From positions 40,699 through 104,698 of the forward strand of contig JAFVGN010000015.1 of NCBI GenBank assembly GCA_017474925.1: a stretch of DNA of 64,000 bases. Reading direction: 5' to 3'. The notes below the pieces were generated by a model that saw only the letters and a program-made list of their open reading frames with translations, searched no databases and had not been told where the DNA came from. The DNA comes from Prevotella sp. Lineage in GTDB: Bacteria > Bacteroidota > Bacteroidia > Bacteroidales > Bacteroidaceae. The position numbers and the translations under genes were made by a program. Positions 26,678 through 34,651 of the stretch are shown here, in pieces; the stretch's first letter is position 1, and every line of letters starts with the position of its first letter.

Positions 26678-29023
26678 TTATTGTTTCATTAAGTTAAGTT
26701 TCTGCTGAGGAGCCAGCGCATTATTGACTTTCTCTGTGTATTCTTTCAGTACGAGTGTTGCCGACAAAGGCAGATTCCGACTGGAGTTGCCAATACGGAA
26801 TGTATAGCTGCCCGCCTCACAGATCCACTGGCTGCCTGCCTCGTCAAAACTGGCAAGGTCACGAACGGGGATGGTCATCGTCAGTGTCTGACTCTCGCCA
26901 GGCTTCAGTTCACGCGTCTTGGCAAAAGCTCTCAGTTCCTGGACGGGTTTCTCGATACGTCCCTTAGGAGCGGCCACATACACCTGTGCCACTTCCTTGC
27001 CTGCCACCGAACCGGTATTTTTCACCGTCACGCTCAGTTCTACGGTATTGCCCTTGGCTTTAGCTACAGGCTTTGAGAACTCGAAGGTGGTGTAGCTCAG
27101 ACCAAATCCGAAAGGATAGGCCACATCACGATGGAAAGTATCGAAATAACGATAGCCCACATAGATGTCCTCCTCGTGGTTGGTGAAATCGTGACCAGGT
27201 ATAACAGCCTTGCTGCCAACCATCATCTCAAAGCTGTAGTTGTCAAGACTTCCAGGGAAGTTTTTCGTTGAGGGATGGTCTGTAGCAGCAATGGGCCATG
27301 TCATCGTGAGTTTTCCTGAGGGATTCACCTTACCCGTCAGCAAATCGGCAATGCTGTTGCCACCTTCCATACCAGGTTGCCAGGCGCAAAGGATTGCATC
27401 AGGATAGGCACTCCAAGAGGCTGTTTCAATGACGCTGCCCGAGTTGATGATGACGATGACAGGTTTACCTGCAGCGTGGAAGGCATTGCAAACGTCGGTG
27501 ATGAGTTCACGCTCCTCAGGGATGAGGTTGAACTCTGTATCGATATCACGGTCGATACCTTCACCAGCCTGACGGCCAATAGTGATGATGGCTGCGTCGG
27601 CTGCATTCACTTCCTTGGCCACGGCGATGGGAGCAATACCAATCTCAGGATACTTCTGCTGCCCCATGGCCTCGGTCTGGAACCATTTAGCAGGATGGCG
27701 CTCTGCCTGGAACTTCGCACGGGCATATTCAATGTATTTGCGATAAATATCAGTAAGTGTCGCTGATGAGTTGATGCCAGCATTCTTCAGACCTTCGAGC
27801 ATATCAACCACATAAGGAGGATGAACGCAACCTGAGCCTGTGCCACCCGAGAGGAAGTCATAAGAGTTTTCGCCAAACAAGGCCACCGTTTTAATCGCGC
27901 CCGCCTTCCAAGGCAAGCAGCCATTGTTCTTCAGCAGCACGATACCCTCAGCAGCACTCTGGCGCGTGATGGCAGCATGCGCCACGAGATCAGGCTTATT
28001 GGTATAGGGATAATGGTTAAAACTGGGCGTCTTGACGATATATTCCAGCATACGGCGTACGTTGCGATCTACGTCATCCATACTGAGCTTGCCACTCTTC
28101 ACGCCCTCGATAATCTCTTGTACCTGAGCTGGCTGTCCTGGCTCCATCAGGTCGTTGCCGGCATGCACCTCGCTGATGGTAGGCAGCCCATTGCGGATAC
28201 CAATCCAGTCAGTCATCACGATACCCTTATAGCCCCAGTCCTCGCGCAGGATCTTCGTCAGCAGGTCGTGATTACCCATTGAGAATTCACCATTGATTTT
28301 GTTGTAGCTCGCCATGATGGTCCAAGGGTCACTCTCACGAACGGCAATCTCGAAACCACGCAGATACAGTTCACGGGCTGCACGCTGGCTGACACGTTCG
28401 TCCACAGCCGTACGGTCCGTCTCCTGCGAATTGACGGCAAAGTGCTTGGCACTTACACCTGCACCCTGACTTTGGACACCTTTGATATAGGCTGCAGCGA
28501 TCTTTCCCGTCACCAGCGGATCCTCGCTATAGTATTCAAAGTTACGACCACACAGCGGATTGCGGTGCAGGTTCATTCCTGGGCCAAGAATGACGTCACA
28601 GCGATACTCCTTGGTTTCATTACCGATAGCCTCGCCCACCTTGCTGACCAGTTCTGTGTTCCACGTTGAGGCCAGACAGCTGCCAATAGGGAAGGCTGTA
28701 GCATAGTAAGTCTGCGTAGTTCCCTCTCGTGTGGGGTCAATACGCACGCCGGCAGGGCCGTCTGTGAGTACCGTAGCAGGAATACCCAGACGCTCGATAA
28801 GGGGTGTCGTGCCTGCAGCACCTGCCACGAGGTCGGCCTCACCGCCTACAACGGCATCCGTTCCAAAGAAATTATTAGCACCGCCAACCATCAATTTGGC
28901 TTTCTCTTCAAGGGTCATGGCTTTCAACACCTCGTCGATGTTGTCTGCACGCAGTTTGGGTTGAGCTGTCATTGTTGTTGATGTTAATAGGAGCACGGCT
29001 CCCATGGTTAGAAATTTTCTCAT
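26678..29023 (-). CDS. Glycoside hydrolase family 3 beta-glycosidase
   Basis: A 781-residue exported enzyme. After a signal peptide ending at about residue 20 come the GH3 barrel domain with nucleophile Asp272 (GIVMTDW), the KHF and ETDR substrate-binding motifs, the alpha/beta sandwich domain and a fibronectin-like FnIII C-terminal domain. Members are beta-glucosidases or beta-xylosidases; cotranscription with a GH67 alpha-glucuronidase suggests xylosidase-type work, but specificity cannot be settled by reading. Confidence 0.94.
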   Translation of the reverse strand: MRKFLTMGAVLLLTSTTMTAQPKLRADNIDEVLKAMTLEEKAKLMVGGANNFFGTDAVVGGEADLVAGAAGTTPLIERLGIPATVLTDGPAGVRIDPTREGTTQTYYATAFPIGSCLASTWNTELVSKVGEAIGNETKEYRCDVILGPGMNLHRNPLCGRNFEYYSEDPLVTGKIAAAYIKGVQSQGAGVSAKHFAVNSQETDRTAVDERVSQRAARELYLRGFEIAVRESDPWTIMASYNKINGEFSMGNHDLLTKILREDWGYKGIVMTDWIGIRNGLPTISEVHAGNDLMEPGQPAQVQEIIEGVKSGKLSMDDVDRNVRRMLEYIVKTPSFNHYPYTNKPDLVAHAAITRQSAAEGIVLLKNNGCLPWKAGAIKTVALFGENSYDFLSGGTGSGCVHPPYVVDMLEGLKNAGINSSATLTDIYRKYIEYARAKFQAERHPAKWFQTEAMGQQKYPEIGIAPIAVAKEVNAADAAIITIGRQAGEGIDRDIDTEFNLIPEERELITDVCNAFHAAGKPVIVIINSGSVIETASWSAYPDAILCAWQPGMEGGNSIADLLTGKVNPSGKLTMTWPIAATDHPSTKNFPGSLDNYSFEMMVGSKAVIPGHDFTNHEEDIYVGYRYFDTFHRDVAYPFGFGLSYTTFEFSKPVAKAKGNTVELSVTVKNTGSVAGKEVAQVYVAAPKGRIEKPVQELRAFAKTRELKPGESQTLTMTIPVRDLASFDEAGSQWICEAGSYTFRIGNSSRNLPLSATLVLKEYTEKVNNALAPQQKLNLMKQ

Positions 29024-29052
29024 ATTGGTTTTATTGCTATTGGTTATTTAAT

Positions 29053-29700
29053 CTATTGAAAATAAACTTTCAGTTGTTCTGCATAGTCAGCCAGTTGACG
29101 GGCATCGTTGTTGCCATAACGCTGCCATATCTTCTTACAGGGCATCAGGAGAGGACTGGCCGTCTTGTCACGGCGATTCAGGTACGGGTCGCAATATTGG
29201 AATACTTCCAGGACATCAACAACCAATGCTGTGGGAATACGAATCAGGCGAGCCAGCTCTTGCACTTCTGGGGTTTGGCTAACCATCGTAATGGGGGTTA
29301 GCCTGAAATACAGGTCAAGTATGATAATAAGCATAATGGGCGTAAGACGCTGGTCTTCGGGGATTGGACGGAAATCAAGCTCGAAGGTTTCTTGTACATC
29401 GACTCCCTCGAAGAATTCTCCCCCGCTATTGAACCCCTTCATGCTACGCAGAAGACTGACTGCACGACTCAGTCGCCTGGGATTCTCGCCGTATTCACGC
29501 CAGAGACGTTCTATGCGCGGAGTGCGTAAACGGGCTAAATCACCCAGACGTTGATGTAGTTCCTGGGGAGTAATGTGTAACTCCAAACTAAGTTCTACCA
29601 TTTTGCGGTTAAAAATAGGCTTGATACCAACAGGTTTACATAGGTATTGCTGAATAATCAACAGCCAATAATCATCTTGCCACAGTCGTTTATTCGTCAT
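29053..29700 (-). CDS. Conserved-looking helical protein of unknown function
   Basis: About 215 residues from the ATG at 29698-29700; 21 extra upstream codons would overlap the promoter. The protein is mostly alpha-helical and charged, with no signal peptide or membrane segment. Two similar-looking helical halves contain ELHITPQELHQRLGDLARL and ELARLIRIPTALVVDVLEVF, which could each be a helix-turn-helix, suggesting a DNA-binding role. It sits 29 nt ahead of GH3 and could regulate or simply share that transcript. I do not recognise a named family. Confidence 0.7.
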   Translation of the reverse strand: MTNKRLWQDDYWLLIIQQYLCKPVGIKPIFNRKMVELSLELHITPQELHQRLGDLARLRTPRIERLWREYGENPRRLSRAVSLLRSMKGFNSGGEFFEGVDVQETFELDFRPIPEDQRLTPIMLIIILDLYFRLTPITMVSQTPEVQELARLIRIPTALVVDVLEVFQYCDPYLNRRDKTASPLLMPCKKIWQRYGNNDARQLADYAEQLKVYFQ

Positions 29701-29724
29701 TTGATGTACTTTTTTATATTTTAG

Positions 29725-29756
29725 TTTGCAAATATAAGTATTTTTTTTTATTTTTG
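29725..29756 (+). promoter_or_regulatory. Promoter of the histidine phosphatase pair, overlapping a divergent -7 box
   Basis: Plus strand TTTG (29725-29728), 20 nt, TATTTTTG (29749-29756), a full consensus match 21 nt before the ATG. On the minus strand TATATTTG at 29729-29736 is a candidate -7 box for the divergent helical-protein/GH3/GH67 operon, so the two promoters overlap physically. Confidence 0.65.
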
Positions 29757-29777
29757 CACACAAATTAGAAGAAAGTT

Positions 29778-31067
29778 ATGCGAAAATTGCTGATTATGGT
29801 GGCCTTGCTGGCCTTTATTATCAGTGTTCAGGCTCAAACCGTCCGTGACGAGATTCGCGCTAACATACGCTGTTCGGCCAGTAACTATTTGGCTTACCCT
29901 CATCCAGTACAACATAAGTTGACACCTGCTCCCTATGGTAAGTTGCCGTTTTACATTAGTCACTATGGCCGTCATGGTTCTCGTTACCCTAATCAGCCGG
30001 ACACCTACGACATACCTTACCATATAATGGCTTCGGCAGACAGCTTAGGCAAGCTCACTCCCTTGGGAATTGAGGTGTTGCATCGGCTTAGCATCCTTCG
30101 AAAGGATGCGCAAGGCCGTTGGGGAGAGCTGACAGAATTGGGAGCCAGCCAGCATCAGCATATCATGAGACGTATGGTGGAACGTTTCCCTGAAGTATTC
30201 GAAGGCAGGGCTACTATTGACGCACGCAGCACCACGGTTACCCGCTGTGTCCTCTCAATGGAGAATGCGTTGATGGAACTGGTAAAACAGAGACCTGATG
30301 TGAAAATCCACCACAATGCCACTCAACGCGACATGTACTATCTGAACCAACAGGACAGTCATCTGTTCAGTATGAAGATGGATTCGGTCACCAAGGCACG
30401 TTACGATGAATTTGCCCAAAAGCATGAGGATAATGACCGTCTGATGAAGGAGCTGTTTAACGATGCAGAATATGTCCTTCAGCATGTCGATGCAAAGAAG
30501 CTGAATTATTATCTCTTCAAGGTAGCAGGCAATATTCAGAACACAGATATGCGTAAGAATATTACGCTCTATGACTTATTTACCGATGGAGAGGCCTACA
30601 ACAATTGGGAGAAGGAAAATGCCTTGTGGTACGTCTACTATGGTGCCTGTACCCTTAACGGCGGTTTACAGCCTTATAGTCAGCGTAACTTGCTGCGCCG
30701 CATTATCGAACAGGCAGACAGTTGCATCAGGCTGGCCAAGCCCGGTGTCCAATTGCGATATGGCCATGAAACCGTGTTATTGCCGTTGGTGTGTTTGCTG
30801 GATGTCAATGGCTATGGACTTTCGACGGACAATCTGGAGACATTGGACAGGCGGGGATGGACCAATTACAAGATGATTCCAATGGGAGCTAATCTCCAGC
30901 TGATTTTTTATCGTAAGAACCCCGAAGACAACGATGTACTGGTCAAGGTGATGCTGAACGAGAATGAGGCAAAGCTGCCGTTGAAAAGCATTGAAGAGGT
31001 GTATTATCATTGGAGTGATTTCCGTGAGTATTATTTAAAGAAGCTGGATGCATATGAAGGGATGTAA
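29778..31067 (+). CDS. Secreted histidine-type phosphatase (histidine acid phosphatase superfamily)
   Basis: A 429-residue exported protein, signal peptide ending at SVQAQ (residue 20). The catalytic RHGSR motif is at residues 65-69 (SHYGRHGSRY) and the second catalytic region is YGHETVLLPL near residue 330, where histidine acid phosphatases have an HD or HE pair. Relatives include phytases and inositol-phosphate phosphatases. The HE type resembles the multiple inositol polyphosphate phosphatase branch, so phytate is a plausible substrate. It overlaps the next paralog by 20 nt. Confidence 0.87.
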   Translation: MRKLLIMVALLAFIISVQAQTVRDEIRANIRCSASNYLAYPHPVQHKLTPAPYGKLPFYISHYGRHGSRYPNQPDTYDIPYHIMASADSLGKLTPLGIEVLHRLSILRKDAQGRWGELTELGASQHQHIMRRMVERFPEVFEGRATIDARSTTVTRCVLSMENALMELVKQRPDVKIHHNATQRDMYYLNQQDSHLFSMKMDSVTKARYDEFAQKHEDNDRLMKELFNDAEYVLQHVDAKKLNYYLFKVAGNIQNTDMRKNITLYDLFTDGEAYNNWEKENALWYVYYGACTLNGGLQPYSQRNLLRRIIEQADSCIRLAKPGVQLRYGHETVLLPLVCLLDVNGYGLSTDNLETLDRRGWTNYKMIPMGANLQLIFYRKNPEDNDVLVKVMLNENEAKLPLKSIEEVYYHWSDFREYYLKKLDAYEGM

Positions 31068-32373
31068 ACTATATTCGGTAGTAATATGCCTCGTCATCAG
31101 TAGTGTGCTCACGGAACTGTCGGCACAGAATGCGTTTGAGATGATTACAAACAATCTCTATTTTTCTGCCAGCAACTATTGTATCTACCCAGATAGCATC
31201 ATATCGGATATGACTGCTCCCCCTGCTGGCAAGAAGCCATTTTATATTTCGCACTATGGACGGCACGGATCGCGTTACCTGAGCAATCGCAAGGGATATG
31301 ATATTCCCTATCACGTTCTTGCCAAAGCCGACACTTTGGGCAAGCTGACACCTAAGGGCAAGGAGGTGTTACATGAAATAAAGACGATACGGGAAGATAC
31401 TGAAGGCCGATGGGGTGATTTGTCTGGATTAGGCAAGCAACAACAGCGTAATATTGCCCGTCGTATGGTAGAGCGTTTCCCTGAAGTTTTTCAGGGTAAT
31501 GCCCATGTGCAAGCACGTAGTTCGATCGTCAACCGTTGTATTCTTTCCATGGGGTCCGTCGTACAACAATTATTGGCCATGAATCCCAATCTGCGTATCG
31601 ATATAGATGCTACCAAAAACGGAATGTGGTATCTGAATCATCAGGACAACTATCTGCGTAGCCAGATGACCACCCCAATCACTCAGAATGCCTATGATAA
31701 ATTCTCTGCTTTACGCGGCAGGAATCCCCGCTTGATGCAAGTGTTGTTTAATGATTCGGTATATGTCAAGGAGCAGATAGACGAGAAATGGCTGAACTAT
31801 TATCTATTGAAGACAGCACTTGTTCAGCAGAACACATCTTTGGGGAGAAATAGTAGACTGATAGATTATTTCTCTTATGAAGAAATACATAATTTCTGGC
31901 AATGCGAGAATGCCTGGTGGTACTTTACTTATGGCCCGTCGCCACTCAATGGCGGTGTTCAACCCTATACACAACGTTATCTGTTGCGTCGTATTATTGA
32001 ACAGGCCGACAGTTGCATCAAGCTGCCCGACCCTGGTGTACAGTTACGCTTTGGCCATGAGACGGTAGTGCTGCCATTGGTTTGCTTGCTGGGCATCAAC
32101 GGCTTCGACATCCAGATAGAAGATTTGGAACTGTTGGAAGCCTGTGGCTGGTGGGCATGTCTGGTGTTCCCTATGGCATCCAACCTTCAGTTTGTTTTCT
32201 ATCGCCAGCATCCCAAGGATAAGGATGTCCTTGTCAAGGTGTTGCTGAATGAGCGGGAAACAAGTCTGCCTCTACCTGACGATTTGGCACCTTATTATCG
32301 TTGGAAGGATTTCCGTAAATACTACCTTCGAAAACTGGATGCCTACGAGAAAAGGTCAGAAGGAAAGCCTTGA
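31048..32373 (+). CDS. Secreted histidine-type phosphatase, paralog of the preceding gene
   Basis: A 441-residue protein with signal peptide (VVICLVISSVLTELSAQ), RHGSR at residues 72-76 and FGHETVVLPL in the C-terminal half. Along its whole length it is clearly related to the upstream phosphatase. The start is ATG at 31048, or the ATG two codons later, inside the end of the first gene, so the pair is translationally coupled. Both keep all visible catalytic residues, suggesting divided substrate preference rather than decay. Confidence 0.87.
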   Translation: MHMKGCKLYSVVICLVISSVLTELSAQNAFEMITNNLYFSASNYCIYPDSIISDMTAPPAGKKPFYISHYGRHGSRYLSNRKGYDIPYHVLAKADTLGKLTPKGKEVLHEIKTIREDTEGRWGDLSGLGKQQQRNIARRMVERFPEVFQGNAHVQARSSIVNRCILSMGSVVQQLLAMNPNLRIDIDATKNGMWYLNHQDNYLRSQMTTPITQNAYDKFSALRGRNPRLMQVLFNDSVYVKEQIDEKWLNYYLLKTALVQQNTSLGRNSRLIDYFSYEEIHNFWQCENAWWYFTYGPSPLNGGVQPYTQRYLLRRIIEQADSCIKLPDPGVQLRFGHETVVLPLVCLLGINGFDIQIEDLELLEACGWWACLVFPMASNLQFVFYRQHPKDKDVLVKVLLNERETSLPLPDDLAPYYRWKDFRKYYLRKLDAYEKRSEGKP

Positions 32374-32403
32374 TGGCTTTTGCATCTGAGACCTTTATTG
32401 CCT

Positions 32404-32826
32404 TTACTGTTTACTGCTGAATGCCAACGCGTACATCCGCATCTGCTTGACCATAGCCAACAGACCATTGGAGCGAGTAGGGGAAAGGTGCTCCTTCAAT
32501 CCTATCTCACCAATGAAATAGAGGTCGGCATCTAAAATCTCTTGAGGAGTATGGCCTGACAAAACACGGATGAGCAAAGCCACGATGCCTTTCACGATAA
32601 GCGCATCGCTCTCGGCTGTGAAGTTGATTACACCGTCTACATAGTCTGCCTGAAGCCAGACGCGGCTCTGACAACCGTCTATCAGGTTGCTTTCCACTTT
32701 ATACTGTTCATCCAACGGTTCCTGCTCGTTGCCTAAGTCAATCAGCAGTTGGTACTTGTCCATCCAGTCGTCAAAACCAGAGAACTCTTCTATAATCTCG
32801 TCTTGTATCTCGTTAATTGTTGCCAT
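32404..32826 (-). CDS. sufE: SufE-like cysteine desulfurase activator
   Basis: A 140-residue SufE-family protein. The active cysteine is Cys52 in LIDGCQSRVW, the loop that accepts persulfide sulfur from SufS/CsdA during Fe-S cluster assembly. The length and C-terminal helices (HLSPTRSNGLLAMVKQM) fit the family. It overlaps the end of the U32 peptidase gene by 14 nt and is cotranscribed with it. It ends convergently with the phosphatase pair. Confidence 0.95.
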   Translation of the reverse strand: MATINEIQDEIIEEFSGFDDWMDKYQLLIDLGNEQEPLDEQYKVESNLIDGCQSRVWLQADYVDGVINFTAESDALIVKGIVALLIRVLSGHTPQEILDADLYFIGEIGLKEHLSPTRSNGLLAMVKQMRMYALAFSSKQ

Positions 32827-34060
32827 CTTTTATGATTTTGAATAGTTTATCGCTGGGTCTTACTTTTTCTGGTACCTTGATACTGACTCGTGTACCTTGC
32901 TGGGCTGTCTGCACAGCTTGCACATCGTCGTGAATCTCATCAACCGTCACATAGAGGGCTCCCGTAGTGGGGCCTGTAATGAGCATCTTGTCGCCCACGG
33001 AAAAAGTGTCTGCCTCGACTGTGAATTCTGCGACGCCCAACTTAGAGAAATACTTGACGCCTTTCCCAATGTATTGCTTGCGCTCAGTAGCATTCGAACC
33101 GTAGTTCTTGTTCCACTCTCCCAACAGCTGTCCTTGGTAATAACCGTCCCAAAAACCACGATTGAATACCGTAGCCAACTGTTTGTCCCAGCCGTCTTTT
33201 TTCTCTTCTGTAAACGCATTGTCAAGCACGCTTTGTATAGCTTCGCGGTAGCACTTGACGACTGTCAGCACGTATTCTGGACCGCGTGCACGACCCTCAA
33301 TCTTGAACACACGGACACCACTTCGCATCATACGGTCTATGAAGCGGATGGTTTTCAGGTCTTTGGGCGACATGATATACTTGTTGTCTATTTCCAGCTC
33401 CGCACCTGTCTCTCTGTCCGTAACGATATACGAACGGCGGCATATTTGCATGCAGGCACCACGATTGGCGGAACGTCCTGTGTTGTCAAGGCTCATATAG
33501 CACTTTCCGCTAATGGCCATGCACAACGCACCGTGACAGAACATCTCAATGCGAACCAGCTCTCCACTTGGACCTGTGATATGCTGTTCTTCTATCTGAT
33601 GGTAGATGTCAGCAACCTGGTCCAGGTTCAGTTCACGGGCCAGCACCACCACGTCGGCAAACTGGGCATAGAACTTCAGCGCTTCGATGTTCGAGATGTT
33701 GAGCTGGGTGCTGAGGTGTACCTCCACTCCCACCTGACGGCAATAGGTCATCACGGCAATATCACAGGCAATGATAGCCGAAATGTCTGCCTCACGTGCA
33801 GCATCCACTATCTGGTGCATCAACTCGATATCCTCACCATAGATAATGGTATTAACGGTCAGGTATGACTTGACCCCATGCTCTTTACATGTGGCAGCAA
33901 TTTCACGTAAGTCGTCTATGGTAAAATGGTTGGCTGAGTGTGAGCGCATGTTCAGCTGCTCCACCCCGAAGTAGACACTGCCCGCCCCAGCTTTCAACGC
34001 TGCAACTAGCGAATCGCGACTGCCCACAGGAGCCATGATTTCAAAATCTTCCAATTTCAT
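32813..34060 (-). CDS. Peptidase U32 family protein
   Basis: About 415 residues from the ATG at 34058-34060. The family signature is visible as EMFCHGALCMAISGKCYMS (about 165-185), preceded by the TIM-barrel region beginning APVGSRDSLVAALKAGAGSV. U32 proteins include collagenase-like enzymes and tRNA or ubiquinone hydroxylation factors (TrhP/YegQ, UbiU/V), many with an Fe-S cluster held by cysteines of this motif. Cotranscription with sufE would suit an Fe-S protein. The start is set by the promoter: an upstream reading to 34096 would begin inside the -33 element. Confidence 0.9.
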   Translation of the reverse strand: MKLEDFEIMAPVGSRDSLVAALKAGAGSVYFGVEQLNMRSHSANHFTIDDLREIAATCKEHGVKSYLTVNTIIYGEDIELMHQIVDAAREADISAIIACDIAVMTYCRQVGVEVHLSTQLNISNIEALKFYAQFADVVVLARELNLDQVADIYHQIEEQHITGPSGELVRIEMFCHGALCMAISGKCYMSLDNTGRSANRGACMQICRRSYIVTDRETGAELEIDNKYIMSPKDLKTIRFIDRMMRSGVRVFKIEGRARGPEYVLTVVKCYREAIQSVLDNAFTEEKKDGWDKQLATVFNRGFWDGYYQGQLLGEWNKNYGSNATERKQYIGKGVKYFSKLGVAEFTVEADTFSVGDKMLITGPTTGALYVTVDEIHDDVQAVQTAQQGTRVSIKVPEKVRPSDKLFKIIKDGNN

Positions 34061-34065
34061 GGGTA

Positions 34066-34097
34066 CAAAGGTAGTGCAAACCAAATGAAAAACCAAA
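34066..34097 (-). promoter_or_regulatory. Promoter of the U32-sufE operon, with almost no leader
   Basis: Minus strand TTTG, 20 nt, TACCTTTG; perfect consensus. The -7 box ends only 6 nt before the chosen ATG, so the transcript is predicted to be leaderless or nearly so. Confidence 0.65.
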
Positions 34098-34144
34098 TTT
34101 AATTGAGTTTTTCTTCAAATTGTTGAATCTAAAGTCATAGAAGT

Positions 34145-34206
34145 GGACGGGAGGAATGACGGGAGGGTTATGGGAGAGATGACGGGAGAGATGACGGGAG
34201 GGATGA
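34145..34206. repeat. Degenerate 12-bp tandem repeat (GACGGGAGRGAT)
   Basis: About five units of GACGGGAGRGAT-like sequence, one shortened and one lengthened by two bases. Part of the 555-bp gap 34098-34651, which also holds a 21-bp array and two plus-strand promoters. Confidence 0.75.
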
Positions 34207-34270
34207 AAATCGAAGAATCCCTTTATTTAAAGGGTTTTCGGTTATCCGATGGGAGGGATTGGCACTTTTT

Positions 34271-34342
34271 CAATAACGCGGCATTAATTTTCAATAATGC
34301 GGCATTAATTTCCAATAATGCGGCATTAATTTCCGATAACCC
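34271..34342. repeat. 21-bp tandem array with CAATAATGCGGCATTAATTT units
   Basis: Unit starts at 34271, 34292, 34313 and 34334, an exact 21-bp period; the fourth unit is diverged. Each contains the near palindrome AATGCGGCATT. On the plus strand it would encode repeated FNNAALI heptads, but no gene context supports translation. Confidence 0.88.
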
Positions 34343-34442
34343 GTCCTTACAATTCTAATATGTAGTAACCTACACATAGAACAAATAGTAATTCTTTCAA
34401 CTTGAAAAAATACCTCAAAAGATAAAAAGTTTTACGTTTGTT

Positions 34443-34474
34443 TTTGTATATTTCCCAAAATTGTTGTACATTTG
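34443..34474 (+). promoter_or_regulatory. Upstream consensus promoter before the esterase island
   Basis: TTTG, 20 nt, TACATTTG, full match. It lies about 178 nt before the first esterase ATG and would give a long leader or a separate small RNA. No coding frame is obvious between. Confidence 0.5.
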
Positions 34475-34591
34475 CAAACTAAAGGCTGCAAATGTTTATC
34501 AATCTTGTACATTTAATGCTGCCTTCAAGCAGAGATGGGAATGACTGCGACAGAGTGGTAACGTAACGTTGGAGCTACTGGCTTTTGTTTA

Positions 34592-34622
34592 TTGTGATTT
34601 CAAAGTCATTTGACTATCTTTG
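34592..34622 (+). promoter_or_regulatory. Promoter of the first carboxylesterase
   Basis: TTG, 20 nt, TATCTTTG, full match, 29 nt upstream of the ATG. Confidence 0.65.
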
Positions 34623-34651
34623 CACATAACAAATAAGAATAACTAAAGACT

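Noticed and set aside
34143-34358. 71-codon plus-strand frame with FNNAALI repeats
   Set aside because: Composed almost wholly of two DNA tandem repeats, with no promoter and no family resemblance.
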